Part shown: positions 25,248 through 35,526 of the stretch, piece by piece | Position numbering within the stretch: the stretch's first letter is position 1 | Layout of the letters: every line of letters begins with the position of its first letter | NCBI RefSeq assembly: GCF_004283755.1 | Contig: NZ_SHMH01000009.1 | Span: forward strand, 1 to 64,000 | Direction: 5' to 3' | DNA: 64,000 bases | Origin: Pseudoxanthomonas winnipegensis | GTDB lineage: Bacteria > Pseudomonadota > Gammaproteobacteria > Xanthomonadales > Xanthomonadaceae | Notes under the pieces: model-generated | The model's input: only the letters and a program-made list of their open reading frames with translations | What the model was told of the DNA's origin: nothing | The model's database searches: none | Position numbers and translations under genes: made by a program

Positions 25248-26498
25248 ATGAACGCCTCAGCCGAACTGCTCAAGGAGCTGCGCATCGATCGCAGCAAGAC
25301 ACCGCCGCCGGCGCCCTCGCGCAAGGGCGTGTGGATCGCGGTGGTTGTCGTGCTGGTGTTGCTGGTGCTGGCGGCGGCCGCGTGGTTCGCGCTCGGCCGG
25401 GCCAAGCCGGTGCAGGTGCGCACGGCCACGGTCGCGGCGATGACCGGCGGCGCCGACGCGCCGGCCTCGGTGCTGGACGCCACCGGCTATGTGGTCGCGC
25501 GGCGCACGGCCACCGTCTCGGCGCAGATCACCGGGCGGGTCGAGGAGGTGATGATCGAGGAAGGCCAGCGCGTGGAGGCCGGCCAGATCCTGGCGCGCCT
25601 GGACCCGATCAACGCCGATGCCGAACAGCGCCTGGCGCAGTCCCAGCTCTCCTCCTCGCAGAGCCAGGTGCAGAACGTGCAGGCGCAGCTGACCCGTTCG
25701 GAGGCCGAGGCCCGGCGCCTGGATGCGCTGGTGAACCAGCAGCTGGTCTCGCGCTCGCAGTACGACCAGCAGGTCGCCGAGCGCGATGCGCTGCGCGCCC
25801 AGTTGGAGACCGCGCGCCGCAACGTGCAGGTCGCCCGCGACCAGCTGAAGATCTCCAGCATCGGCAAGGACTACACCGTGGTGCGCGCGCCCTTCGCCGG
25901 GGTGATCACCGCCAAGGCGGCCCAGCCCGGCGAGATCGTCTCGCCGCTGTCGGCCGGCGGCGGCTTCACCCGCACCGGCATCGGCACCATCGTGGACATG
26001 GATTCGCTGGAGGTCGAGGTGGACGTGGGCGAGGCCTACATCGGCCGCGTGCAGCCCAAGATGCCGGTGGTGGCCACGCTCAACGCCTATCCGGACTGGA
26101 AGATCCCGGCCGAGGTGATCGCCGTGATCCCCACCGCCGACCGCGGCAAGGCCACGGTCAAGGTGCGCATCGCGCTGAAGGTCAAGGACCCGCGCATCGT
26201 GCCGGAGATGGGCGTCAACGTGAGCTTCCTGGAGGCCGCGCCCAAGGCCGACGCACCGGCGCCGCAGGGCGTGCGCGTGCCGGCCGCGGCGGTGGTGGAG
26301 CGCGATGGCGTACCGGTGGCCTTCGTCGTCGAGGGCGACAAGGTCCAGCGCCGCACGCTCAAGCCCGGCCAGACGCTGGCCAGCGAGCGCCAGATCCTCG
26401 ATGGCCTGCGCGCCGGCGAGCAGGTGGTGCTCGATCCGCCGGCCACGCTCAAGGACGGCGACAGCGTCGCGGTCGGCGATGGCGCACCGGCGTCCTGA
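25248..26498 (+). CDS. Periplasmic adaptor (membrane fusion) protein, MacA-like
   Basis: 416 aa from the ATG at 25248. Short cytosolic head, one TM helix (VWIAVVVVLVLLVLAAAAWF), a lipoyl half-motif (GRVEEVMIEEGQRVEAGQIL), a long helical hairpin (LAQSQLSSSQSQVQNVQAQL), the second lipoyl half (VVRAPFAGVITAKAAQPGEI) and C-terminal beta-barrel domains. It links an inner-membrane ABC exporter to an outer-membrane channel. The exporter components follow; no outer-membrane factor is encoded nearby. Confidence 0.88.
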   Translation: MNASAELLKELRIDRSKTPPPAPSRKGVWIAVVVVLVLLVLAAAAWFALGRAKPVQVRTATVAAMTGGADAPASVLDATGYVVARRTATVSAQITGRVEEVMIEEGQRVEAGQILARLDPINADAEQRLAQSQLSSSQSQVQNVQAQLTRSEAEARRLDALVNQQLVSRSQYDQQVAERDALRAQLETARRNVQVARDQLKISSIGKDYTVVRAPFAGVITAKAAQPGEIVSPLSAGGGFTRTGIGTIVDMDSLEVEVDVGEAYIGRVQPKMPVVATLNAYPDWKIPAEVIAVIPTADRGKATVKVRIALKVKDPRIVPEMGVNVSFLEAAPKADAPAPQGVRVPAAAVVERDGVPVAFVVEGDKVQRRTLKPGQTLASERQILDGLRAGEQVVLDPPATLKDGDSVAVGDGAPAS

Positions 26499-26669
26499 GG
26501 TCTTCGAGTTTCAGGCGGCGGGCGATGTCGAACCCCGCCGCGCACGACCGTCGTTGCAATCGAGCAAGACCGGCGCAGCAGGCGCCGGACCGCACGCGAA
26601 AGGCGCCACGCGCCTTGCGCCTGTTTCCTTCTGCCCGGGCCTTGGCCCGCATCCACACGAGGCATCGCC

Positions 26670-27356
<687 letters not shown>

Positions 27357-27468
27357 GCGATGAACTCCGGCGCGGGCCGTGCGCGAATGCAATCGCGCGC
27401 CGAGGCCCGCGCCGCACGACGCCTCCACGCGCTTCTCCCTTAGCCCTCCTCGCCTCACGAGGTCCGTC

Positions 27469-28626
27469 ATGAAATATCTCTCCCTGGTCTGGGCGCAGCT
27501 GTTCCGCAGCAAGACGCGCACCTTCCTGACCCTGCTCAGCGTGGTCGCCGCGTTCCTGCTGTACGGGATGCTCGACTCGGTGCGCGTGGCGTTCAATTCC
27601 GGCGGCTCGGTCGACGGCGCCAACCGCCTGATCGTCGCCTCGCGCCTGTCCATCACCCAGACCCTGCCGCTCAACCTGGAGCAGAAAATCAAGCAGGTCC
27701 AGGGGGTCAAGGACGTGACCTATGCGATGTGGTTCGGCGGTATCTACCGCGACCCGAAGGACTTCTTTCCCAACTTCTCGGTCGCGCCCAACTACTTCGA
27801 CCTCTACCCCAACCTGCAGCTGCCGCCCGCGCAGCTCAAGGCCTTCCAGACCACGCGCACCGGCGCGGTGGTGGGCGAGACGCTGGCCAGCAAGTTCGGC
27901 TGGAAGCTCGGCGACACCATCCCGCTGCAGGCCACCATCTTCCCGCGCGGCGGCAGCAACGACTGGCCGCTGCAGCTGGTGGGCATCTTCCGCGCCAAGG
28001 ACCGCAGCACGGCGGCCAACGAGGAGAACCAGCTGGTGATGAACTGGAAGTACTTCGATGAGTCCAACGACTACATCAAGAGCCAGGTCAGCTGGTACAC
28101 GGTCACGCTCAACAACCCGGACGACGCTTCGCGCGTGGCCCAGGCCATCGATGCGCTGTCGATGAACTCTGACCACGAGACCAAGTCGCAGACCGAATCG
28201 TCCTGGCAGCAGGCCTTCGTCAAGCAGTTCGCCGACATCGGCCTGATCGTCACCTCGATCATGGGCGCGGTGTTCTTCACCCTGCTGCTGCTGACCGGCA
28301 ACACCATGGCCCAGGCCGTGCGCGAGCGCGTGCCGGAGCTGGCCACGCTCAAGACGCTGGGCTTCCAGGACCGCACGATGCTGTGGCTGGTGCTGGTCGA
28401 ATCGCTGCTGCTGATCGGCCTGGGCGGGGCGATCGGCCTGGGGCTGGCGGCGGGCATCCTGCCCGCGCTGGCGGCCAAGGCCGGCGGCATGCTGCCGGCG
28501 CGCGTGCCCGGCCAGACCTGGGCCGTCGGCGCGGGCCTGGTGGTGGTGATCGGGCTGGTGGTGGGCGTGCTGCCGGCGCTACGCGCCAGCCGCCTGAAGA
28601 TCGTCGATGCACTGGCCGGCCGCTGA
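27469..28626 (+). CDS. FtsX/MacB-type ABC permease 1
   Basis: 385 aa from the ATG at 27469 (ACGAGG upstream). One N-terminal TM helix (TRTFLTLLSVVAAFLLYGML), a large periplasmic MacB-like domain (about 45-270), and three C-terminal TM helices with ERVPELATLKTLGF and LPALRASRLKIVDAL. Half of a split MacB-like exporter with the next gene. Confidence 0.87.
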   Translation: MKYLSLVWAQLFRSKTRTFLTLLSVVAAFLLYGMLDSVRVAFNSGGSVDGANRLIVASRLSITQTLPLNLEQKIKQVQGVKDVTYAMWFGGIYRDPKDFFPNFSVAPNYFDLYPNLQLPPAQLKAFQTTRTGAVVGETLASKFGWKLGDTIPLQATIFPRGGSNDWPLQLVGIFRAKDRSTAANEENQLVMNWKYFDESNDYIKSQVSWYTVTLNNPDDASRVAQAIDALSMNSDHETKSQTESSWQQAFVKQFADIGLIVTSIMGAVFFTLLLLTGNTMAQAVRERVPELATLKTLGFQDRTMLWLVLVESLLLIGLGGAIGLGLAAGILPALAAKAGGMLPARVPGQTWAVGAGLVVVIGLVVGVLPALRASRLKIVDALAGR

Positions 28627-28638
28627 AGGAGCGCACGC

Positions 28639-29952
28639 ATGAAACGCAAGCAAGGGTTGTGGAATGCGCTAACCATCGGCGCACTGGTGGTGGGCATCGG
28701 CGTCTGGGTGGCGCTGCCGTGGTTTCTCGTGTTGGCGCTCGCGGCGCTGCTGGGGCTGTGGCTGGGACTGACCCGCACCGGCCGCCTGGCGCTGCAGGCC
28801 ACGCGCATCGGCGTGGCCAGCCTGCCCCAGCGCTGGGGCGCGGCCTCGGTGATCGTGGTCGGCATCGCCGGCGTGGTCGCGGTGCTGGTGGCGATGCTGG
28901 CGATGGGCAACGGCTTCCAGGCCCAGCTCAACGGCACCGGCGATGAGACCAGCGCCATCGTGCTGCGCGGCGGCTCGCAGGCCGAGGCCAACTCGGTCAT
29001 CACCCGCGACCAACTGCCGCTGATCGGCCGCCTGCCCGGCATCGCGCGCGATGCCAACGGCCGGCCGCTGGTCTCGGCCGAGCTGTCGCAGGTGGTCGCG
29101 CTGCCGTCCAAGTCCGATGGTTCGGACACCAATGTGCAGGTGCGCGGCGTGGGCGAGGAAGCCTGGGCCGTGCACGAGCGCATGCGGATCATCCAGGGCC
29201 GGCGCTTCAAGCCGGGCATGCGCGAGCTGGTGGTCGGCCAGGGCGCGCTGCATCAGTTCGGTGGACTCTCGGTCGGCCAGCCGCTGAAGCTGGGCAACCA
29301 GCAGTGGCAGGTGGTCGGCGTGTTCGCCTCCGGCGATGCGCACGACTCGGAGCTGTGGGCCGATGCGGAAACCCTGGCCAGCGCCTACAGCCGCCGCGCC
29401 TACCAGTCGGTGACCGTCAGGACCGAGGGCAAGGCCGGCTTCGAGCAGTTCAGGGCCGCCATGGCCGGCGATCCGCGCCTGAAGCTGGACGTGGAGACCA
29501 CGCGCGCCTACTACGCCAAGCAGGGCGGCGGCCTCAACAAGCTGCTGACCATCCTGGGCACGGTGATCGGCGCGATCATGGCGGTGGGCGCAGTGTTCGG
29601 CGCGCTCAATACGATGTATGCGGCGGTGGCCGCCCGCGCCCGCGAGATCGCCACCATGCGCGCGATCGGCTTCCGTGGCCTGCCGGTGGTGACCGCGGTG
29701 ATGCTGGAAACCATGCTGCTGGCGCTGCTGGGCGGGCTGCTGGGCGGCGCGCTGGCGTGGCTGCTGTTCAACAACTACAGCGTGTCCACGCTGGGGCAGA
29801 ACTTCAGCCAGGTGGTGTTCCAGTTCAAGGTCTCCGCGCCACTGCTGTGGAGCGGGCTGAAGTGGGCGCTGGCGATCGGGCTGGTGGGCGGGCTGTTCCC
29901 GGCCCTGCGCGCGGCGCGCCTGCCGATCACCCAGGCGCTGCGCGAGGTCTGA
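28639..29952 (+). CDS. FtsX/MacB-type ABC permease 2
   Basis: 437 aa; GAAGGAG before the ATG, 12 bp after permease 1. Two or three N-terminal TM segments, a periplasmic domain, and the FtsX signature region AREIATMRAIGFRGLPVV with LFPALRAARLPITQAL at the end. Two different permeases probably form a heterodimer driven by the ATPase at 26670 and coupled to the adaptor at 25248. The substrate could be a peptide, lipid or drug. Confidence 0.87.
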   Translation: MKRKQGLWNALTIGALVVGIGVWVALPWFLVLALAALLGLWLGLTRTGRLALQATRIGVASLPQRWGAASVIVVGIAGVVAVLVAMLAMGNGFQAQLNGTGDETSAIVLRGGSQAEANSVITRDQLPLIGRLPGIARDANGRPLVSAELSQVVALPSKSDGSDTNVQVRGVGEEAWAVHERMRIIQGRRFKPGMRELVVGQGALHQFGGLSVGQPLKLGNQQWQVVGVFASGDAHDSELWADAETLASAYSRRAYQSVTVRTEGKAGFEQFRAAMAGDPRLKLDVETTRAYYAKQGGGLNKLLTILGTVIGAIMAVGAVFGALNTMYAAVAARAREIATMRAIGFRGLPVVTAVMLETMLLALLGGLLGGALAWLLFNNYSVSTLGQNFSQVVFQFKVSAPLLWSGLKWALAIGLVGGLFPALRAARLPITQALREV

Positions 29953-30067
29953 GGGCTGCTTCCGTCGTGAGCGCCTGGAGGCGGTGAGGTCACCGCCGGC
30001 GCGGCGGAAGGGGTGGCGTGGCGTCGCCGGCGGTCCGGCCATCGACGCCTGCAGTCGATCGGACTGG

Positions 30068-30100
30068 GCGGTCACCGCGCATCGTCGTCGCGGTGACCGC
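30068..30100 (+). terminator. Hairpin downstream of the FtsX-permease operon
   Basis: Perfect 12-bp stem GCGGTCACCGCG / CGCGGTGACCGC with a 9-base loop, about 115 bases after the stop. No T tract follows. It may be a terminator or a solitary palindrome. Confidence 0.4.
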
Positions 30101-30138
30101 CTAACCGCACGCAAGCCGCCTGTCTGAACCCACGACAG

Positions 30139-30156
30139 CTGTCATGCGAATGTCAC
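30139..30156 (+). promoter_or_regulatory. Candidate Pho box upstream of lipoprotein hydrolase
   Basis: CTGTCATGCGAATGTCAC matches 13 of 18 positions of the Pho box (two CTGTCAT-type half-sites 11 bp apart), and both half-sites are well kept. GATAGC (30165-30170) lies where the -10 of a PhoB-activated promoter would be. The first half-site overlaps the palindrome GACAGCTGTC. Confidence 0.45.
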
Positions 30157-30226
30157 GCCGGTGCGATAGCGCGCCGGCCGGCGGCGGCGCTAGGCTGCGC
30201 CGCCGTTCGCTGTCTTCCCCACGCCG

Positions 30227-31339
30227 ATGTCCCGCCTGCTTGTGCTGGTGCTCGCCTGCTGCGTCTGGCTGGTCGCCTGCATCCCGCCCAACTCGACCTC
30301 GCTCAGCACCCGCATCGTCGCGCCCGGTGGCGTCTCGCCGTTGCTGGATGCCCCACGCATCGAGGGGCTGATGGCGCGCCTGCCCACCCGCAGCGGCAAG
30401 CTGCCGGGGCAAGGCGGCGTGCCGATCTACTGGCGCGCGCTGGACCCGGGCGACTACCGGCTGGACTACCGCTACACCGGCAACCCGGACGGCAGCGCGC
30501 TGCAGCAGGTGGCCTTCAATGTGGACTTCGTGCGGCCGCAGGCGCCGGCCGCCCCGCGCGGCACGGTGGTGCTGCTGCATGGCTGGATGATGGACGGCGA
30601 CTCGCTGATGCCCTGGGCGCTGCAGCTGGCCCAGGCCGGCTACCGCACCATCACCCTGGACCTGCGCAACCACGGCCGCTCCGGCAGCGGCCCGGCCGGC
30701 TACGGCACGCGCGAAGGACAGGACGTGGCGCGCGTGGTCGCGCAACTGCGCCAGCGCGGCGAGATCGCCGGACCGCTGTACCTGTTCGGCGTGTCCTATG
30801 GCGCGGCCACGGCGATCTTCGCCGCGCACGACCTGGGCACCCAGGTGGCCGGCGTGGTGGCGATGGAATCCTTCGCCAACGCCGGCCGCGGCATCCGCGA
30901 CATGGTCCCGCACATGCTGGCCGCGCGGCCGGACACGTGGAAGTCCGCCGCGACCACGCTGATCGCGCAGGCGACCTACGGCCGGCAGAACCTCGACGCG
31001 GTGATCGCCGCGGCCGACGCGCAGCTGGGGCTCAACCTGGACGATGTCGACGTCGCCGGCGCCCTGCGCGCCACGCCGGCCTGCGTGCTGATCGTCCACG
31101 GCGCCAACGACCACCACATCCCGGTCGCGCACGGCCGCATGCTCGCCGCCGCCGCGCCGCGCGATCGCTATCTGGAAGTCCCGGGCGAAACGCATCTGAG
31201 CCTGCCGATGCGCCTGGACCGGCTGGCGCCGACGGTGGACGCCTGGTTCGCCGCCACCGCCACCCCCGCCTCGCGCTGCCCCGTGCCCGAGGCGCTGACC
31301 CCGCCGCTGCCGACCGATGCACTGACGGCGCAGCGCTGA
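30227..31339 (+). CDS. Alpha/beta-hydrolase lipoprotein
   Basis: 370 aa. MSRLLVLVLACCVWLVACIP is a lipoprotein signal with lipobox LVAC, so the protein should be membrane-anchored outside the cytoplasm. The hydrolase fold shows HGWMMDG (oxyanion region), GVSYGAA nucleophile elbow, Asp in VHGANDHHIP and His in PGETHLSLP, a complete catalytic triad. Substrate unknown. The candidate Pho box suggests induction by phosphate limitation, which would fit an esterase or phospholipid-remodelling role. Confidence 0.82.
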   Translation: MSRLLVLVLACCVWLVACIPPNSTSLSTRIVAPGGVSPLLDAPRIEGLMARLPTRSGKLPGQGGVPIYWRALDPGDYRLDYRYTGNPDGSALQQVAFNVDFVRPQAPAAPRGTVVLLHGWMMDGDSLMPWALQLAQAGYRTITLDLRNHGRSGSGPAGYGTREGQDVARVVAQLRQRGEIAGPLYLFGVSYGAATAIFAAHDLGTQVAGVVAMESFANAGRGIRDMVPHMLAARPDTWKSAATTLIAQATYGRQNLDAVIAAADAQLGLNLDDVDVAGALRATPACVLIVHGANDHHIPVAHGRMLAAAAPRDRYLEVPGETHLSLPMRLDRLAPTVDAWFAATATPASRCPVPEALTPPLPTDALTAQR

Positions 31340-31440
31340 AGGCGACAAGCCGAAGGCCGCCGCGGGGGCGATGAGGCCTTCCCATCACGCCGCATCACTG
31401 TCTGCCCAGTAAGGCCAGTTGCGAAGCGAAAGCCCTGCAT

Positions 31441-31684
31441 CGCCGGAGCCGCCCTTGTGGCCTTTTCGGCCCACGGCGGCGATGGGCTCTACCGGCAAAG
31501 CACTTCGCCGCCGCGGGCCAAAAAGCCATAAGGACGGCTCCCACCTGTAGAGCGGAGCTTGCTCCGCTGCTCTTCGTTCAGTTCGTGGGAAAGGCCCCAG
31601 CGGAGTCCCCAAAAGGGGATTGCCACAAGCTCCGCTCTACAGGCAGGCCGCTGCGAGATTTGAGGAGACGGTTGCTCCCACAAG
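31441..31684. repeat. Composite REP element, copy 4
   Basis: Modules as elsewhere: TGTAGAGCGGAGCTTGCTCC, TTCGTTCAGTTCGTGGGA, then AGCGGAG...AGCTCCGCT carrying the 20-nt nested insertion (about 31606-31628), CTCTACAGG and TGCGAGATTTGAGGAGACGG. It fills the gap between the hydrolase and mocA; no gene in 31340-31690. Confidence 0.85.
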
Positions 31685-31690
31685 AAGCGG

Positions 31691-32314
31691 TTATTCGCTC
31701 GTGGACGGCAGCGGATCGATCAGGCCGCGGGCGGTCGCCGTGACCAGGTCCGCCGGCGTGTCCAGGTCCAACTCCAGCTCCGGCGCCGCAAGCCGGCCGA
31801 CCGTCTCGGGCGTCAGCGCGTTGAGCAGCTCGCGCAGGCCGGCATCGCCCTGCGGCTGGGCCTGCGCCAGGCGCGCCAGCGGGACCACGGCGGGGATGCC
31901 GATGCGCGCGCCGTGCACCGTGCCGGCGCATCCCGAATCGGACCGCGCGGCGGCCTCAAGCAGCGCCTGGAGATGCGCGGCCTCCAGCGCCGGCTGATCG
32001 CAGGCCAGCAGCAGCACGCGCGTGGCGCCGCGCGCGTCGGTCGCCAGCGCATCGCGCGCGGCGCGCACGCTGGCGGCCAGGCCTTCGCGCCACTGGCGGT
32101 TCATCACGGTCTCCACATCGGCGGCGCGCACCGCGGCGCTGACCTGGGTGGCGCGCGCGCCGACCACCACCAGCAGGCGCAGGGGCGCGGTGGCCCGCGC
32201 CAGGCGCACGGCGCGGCAGACCAGCGGTTCGCCCGCGCGCGGCAGCAGCTGCTTGGCGCGGCCCAGGCGCCGGCTCCCGCCGGCGGCCAGCACCACGGCG
32301 ATGTGGTCGCTCAC
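31691..32314 (-). CDS. mocA: MobA/MocA-like nucleotidyltransferase
   Basis: 207 aa from a GTG at 32314 that overlaps the xdhC stop (GTGA). N-terminal VVLAAGGSRRLGRAKQLLP is the nucleotide-binding motif of molybdenum cofactor cytidylyl/guanylyltransferases; LLLACDQPAL holds the metal-binding Asp. Coupling to xdhC points to cytidylation of Moco for a xanthine-dehydrogenase-type enzyme, whose structural genes are not in the window. Confidence 0.85.
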   Translation of the reverse strand: MSDHIAVVLAAGGSRRLGRAKQLLPRAGEPLVCRAVRLARATAPLRLLVVVGARATQVSAAVRAADVETVMNRQWREGLAASVRAARDALATDARGATRVLLLACDQPALEAAHLQALLEAAARSDSGCAGTVHGARIGIPAVVPLARLAQAQPQGDAGLRELLNALTPETVGRLAAPELELDLDTPADLVTATARGLIDPLPSTSE

Positions 32315-33318
32315 GCCGTGCGGCCGTGGTGCCAGGCCTGCAGCTGCGCGGCGATGCTCAGCGCGATGGCCTGCGCGCCGCGCCCGCCCAGGTCCAGCCC
32401 CACCGGCGAACGCAGCCGCGGGGCCAGCGCCTGGCGCGCCACCGGCGGCAGCAGGCGGAACAGGTCCTGCTGCCGCCGCACCGGCCCCAGCAGGCCGACG
32501 AAGGGGATATCGGTCGCGGCCAGCGCTTCGAGCGCTTCGCGATCCAGTTCGAAGTTGTGGTGCATGACCAGCGCCGCATCGGCCGCGGCCGAAGCCGGCA
32601 GCGTCAGCGCCTCGGCAGGCGCCAGAGGCTGCAGCGCATCGGCGCCGACGGCCTGCGCGTCGGCCGGCCGCCAGCGCGGGCGGCGTTCGACCAGGGTCGT
32701 GGTCCAGCCAATCTCGCGCAGCAGCGGCAGCAGCAGCGGCGTCTCCGGGCCGGCGCCCAGCACCAGCACCTGCGGCGGCGCCTGGAACAGCAGCACGATG
32801 CCGGCGGCCAGCCCGATGGGCGCAGGCGCGCAGGGCAGCGTCCAGCGCTGCGCGCCCAGCGTGAGGGTCAGCTGATCGGGCTTGTGCGTCTGCAACCGCA
32901 GCGTCTGGTCCTGACCGCCGCGCCAGGCGGCGATCGCGGTCTCCAGCCCCGGCAGCAGCGCCAGCGGCAGCAGCGCCAGCTGCAGGCGACCGCGGCAGCC
33001 GATCGCCGAGCCGGACAGCAGGTCCTCGTCTTCGCGGGTGTCGAGTTCCAGCCAGTCGGCCGCGCCGTGCTCGATCGCCGCCAGCGCGCGCACCTGGATC
33101 TCAGGCTCAAGGCAGCCGCCGCTGAGCCAGCCGACCTGCCCGCCGTGGGTATCGAACAGCGCCATCGCGCCGGCGCGCACATAGGTCGAGCCGTCAGTGT
33201 CCACCACCAGCGCCAGCGCCGCGTGCGCGGGGTCGGCGCCGGCGGCGGCGTCCAGCACCGCGCGCTGGACGTCGGCGATCTTCGGCGGGGCGGTCACGTC
33301 GTCCTTCATGGCGACCAT
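32311..33318 (-). CDS. xdhC: XdhC-family molybdenum cofactor maturation protein
   Basis: 335 aa from the ATG at 33318 (ATG 33309 is an alternative; ribosome-binding signals are weak). The N-terminal XdhC_CoxI domain contains ALVVDTDGSTYVRAGAMA and GWLSGGCLEPEIQ. The C-terminal Rossmann domain has VLVLGAGPETPLLLPL and MHHNFELDREALEAL. It binds Moco and assists sulfuration and insertion into molybdenum hydroxylases. Confidence 0.88.
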   Translation of the reverse strand: MVAMKDDVTAPPKIADVQRAVLDAAAGADPAHAALALVVDTDGSTYVRAGAMALFDTHGGQVGWLSGGCLEPEIQVRALAAIEHGAADWLELDTREDEDLLSGSAIGCRGRLQLALLPLALLPGLETAIAAWRGGQDQTLRLQTHKPDQLTLTLGAQRWTLPCAPAPIGLAAGIVLLFQAPPQVLVLGAGPETPLLLPLLREIGWTTTLVERRPRWRPADAQAVGADALQPLAPAEALTLPASAAADAALVMHHNFELDREALEALAATDIPFVGLLGPVRRQQDLFRLLPPVARQALAPRLRSPVGLDLGGRGAQAIALSIAAQLQAWHHGRTA

Positions 33319-33353
33319 GGTCGCGCCTGCGGGCTGACGGGGTCGTGAGGCCA

Positions 33354-34253
33354 TCAGCCGCGCCGGCGTCCGCGCCACAGGCTGTCGCCGACGAACACGC
33401 CCAGCGCCGCCCAGATCAGGGCGAAGCCCAAGGCCCGCTCCAGCCCGAACGGCTCGCCGAACACCAGCACGCCCAGCAGCAGCTGCAGCGTCGGCGCGAT
33501 GTACTGCAGCAGCCCGACCAGCGACAGCGGGATACGCCGCACGCCGTAGGCGAAGCCCAGCAGCGGCAGCGCGGTGACCGCCCCGGCCAGCACCAGCAGC
33601 ACGTCGGTGCCCAGGCTCCAGCCGTGCACGAAGGCGCCGCCGTGCCCGGCCTCGCCCCAGGCCACCAGCGCCAGCGCCGGCACGAACAGGTACACGCTCT
33701 CCATGCCCAGTCCCGACACCGCATCGACCTGCACCAGCTTGCGCAGCAGGCCATAGGCGCCGAAGCTCAGGGCCAGGCCCAGCGCGATCCAGGGCGCGCG
33801 CCCGGCCTGCCAGGTCAGCCAGGCCACGCCGCCGGCCGCGACCGCCACCGCGATCCACTGCAGCCGCGTCAGCCGCTCACGCAGCACCAGTACGCCCAGC
33901 AGCACGTTGACCAGCGGGTTGATGAAATAGCCCAGGCTGGCCTCGACCACATGGCCGTTGTTGACCGACCAGATGTACAGCCCCCAGTTGCAGCTGATCA
34001 GCACCGAGGTCAGCGCCAGGGTGGCGCGTGCGCGCGGCTGGGCGGCGATGCGCCGCAGCCAGGCGCCGCGCTCGCGCAGGCACAGCCAGCCGACCACCAG
34101 CACCGCGCTCCAGACCACGCGGTGGGCGATGATCTGCAGCGACGGCACATGCTGCAGCAGCCGCCAGTACAGCGGGAACAGGCCCCACACCACGAACGCC
34201 CCGACCGTGGCCGCGACGCCGCGCCGGTCCAGCATCGGCGCCGCCGCACTCAT
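33354..34253 (-). CDS. rarD: RarD-type EamA-family transporter
   Basis: 299 aa with ten predicted TM helices in two EamA repeats. RarD hallmarks are FVVWGLFPLYWRLLQHVPSL, HRVVWSAVL, SCNWGLYIWSVNNGHVVEAS and LGYFINPLVNVLLGVLVLRE. Exported substrate unknown. The start overlaps the previous gene's stop by four bases. Confidence 0.88.
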   Translation of the reverse strand: MSAAAPMLDRRGVAATVGAFVVWGLFPLYWRLLQHVPSLQIIAHRVVWSAVLVVGWLCLRERGAWLRRIAAQPRARATLALTSVLISCNWGLYIWSVNNGHVVEASLGYFINPLVNVLLGVLVLRERLTRLQWIAVAVAAGGVAWLTWQAGRAPWIALGLALSFGAYGLLRKLVQVDAVSGLGMESVYLFVPALALVAWGEAGHGGAFVHGWSLGTDVLLVLAGAVTALPLLGFAYGVRRIPLSLVGLLQYIAPTLQLLLGVLVFGEPFGLERALGFALIWAALGVFVGDSLWRGRRRG

Positions 34254-35155
34254 TTGCGCCGCACCTTGGCCAGCGTGATCACCACCACACCGACCAGGAT
34301 CACCGCCATCGCGCCCAGGTCGTGCGCGGGGAAGCGCTCATGCGCCAGCCACGCGCCCAGCGCCACGGCGATGATCGGATTGACGTAGGCATAGCTGCCG
34401 GCCAGCGCCGGGCGCACGTGATGCAGCAGCCAGACGTAGGCGGTGAAGGCGATGACCGAGCCGAACAGCGCCAGGTAGACCACCGCCAGCACGCCCTCCA
34501 GCGGCGGCACGGCGTGCAGGCGTTCGCCGCGCAGCCAGCCGGCCAGCATGATCAGCGTGCCGCCGCACAGCATCTGCCCGGCGGCGGCCATGAAGGGCGA
34601 CGGCAGGTCGCGCCCGCGCGACCACACCGAGCCGAAGGCCCAGGCCATCGGCGCCAGCAGCAGGCACACCAGCCCCTGCGGACTGGCGGTGAGCGTGCCG
34701 CCCGCGTTGAGCCACACCACCCCGGCGAAGCCCAGCATCAGGCCGAGCCACTCGATGCGCGTGGCGCGCTGGCCGCGCAGCAGGCCGAACAGCCCCATCC
34801 ACACCGGCACCGAGGCCACCGCCACCGCCGCCAGGCCGGAGGACACGGTGGTCTCGGCCAGCACGACCAGCGCATTGCCCATGCCCAGCAGCAGCGCGCC
34901 CATGACGACCAGGTTCTTCCACTGCGCGCGCGTCGGCGCGGCCACCCCGCGCAGGCGCAGCACGCCGAACAGCAGCGCGCCGGCGACCACGAAACGCAGG
35001 CCCGAGGTCACCAGCAGCGGCGGCATGCCGTGCTCCAAGGCGATGCGGATCCCCAGATAGGTCGACCCCCAGACCACGTAGACCAGCAGCAGCGCGGCCG
35101 GCACGGCCAGGCCGCCGGTGCGCGGAGACGTGGCGGCGTGCATCGGGGAAGACAT
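34250..35155 (-). CDS. yedA: EamA-family transporter (YedA-like)
   Basis: 301 aa, ten TM helices; VYVVWGSTYLGIRIALEHGM and SYAYVNPIIAVALGAWLAHE match the YedA/RhtA group of drug/metabolite exporters. Coupled to rarD by overlap, so two related exporters are made from one transcript. Confidence 0.85.
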   Translation of the reverse strand: MSSPMHAATSPRTGGLAVPAALLLVYVVWGSTYLGIRIALEHGMPPLLVTSGLRFVVAGALLFGVLRLRGVAAPTRAQWKNLVVMGALLLGMGNALVVLAETTVSSGLAAVAVASVPVWMGLFGLLRGQRATRIEWLGLMLGFAGVVWLNAGGTLTASPQGLVCLLLAPMAWAFGSVWSRGRDLPSPFMAAAGQMLCGGTLIMLAGWLRGERLHAVPPLEGVLAVVYLALFGSVIAFTAYVWLLHHVRPALAGSYAYVNPIIAVALGAWLAHERFPAHDLGAMAVILVGVVVITLAKVRRK

Positions 35156-35368
35156 GGGGGTTCACCACAGCGCGGGGCCGCACAGTCTAGGGCCTGCCCC
35201 GCGCCTGGCTACACCCGCACCGATGGAATCCGACGTTGCGGGTGCTCGCCCGGGCGCCAAACGACGCGGGCGCCCGAAGGCGCCCGCATCCCATCATCAT
35301 CCGGCGGCCACCAACCCAAAGCCTCCGGAAATCTCCTACCGCCGTTACCGCAAACGCGGGAATGCCGG

Positions 35369-35511
35369 CTCCCACCTGTAGAGCGGAGCTTGTGGCAATC
35401 CCCTCTTGGGGACTCCGCTGGGGCCTCCCCCACGAACCGAACGAAGAGCAGCGGAGCAAGCTCCGCTCTACAGGCACGCCGCCGCGAGATTTGAGCAGAC
35501 AGCTGCTCCCG
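35369..35511. repeat. Composite REP element, copy 5
   Basis: TGTAGAGCGGAGCT, then the nested insertion in inverted sense (about 35390-35412), then GACTCCGCTGG, CCACGAACCGAACGAA, GCAAGCTCCGCTCTACAGG and GCGAGATTTGAGCAGAC. No gene in 35156-35526. Confidence 0.85.
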
Positions 35512-35526
35512 CCCGTGGCGACGCCC

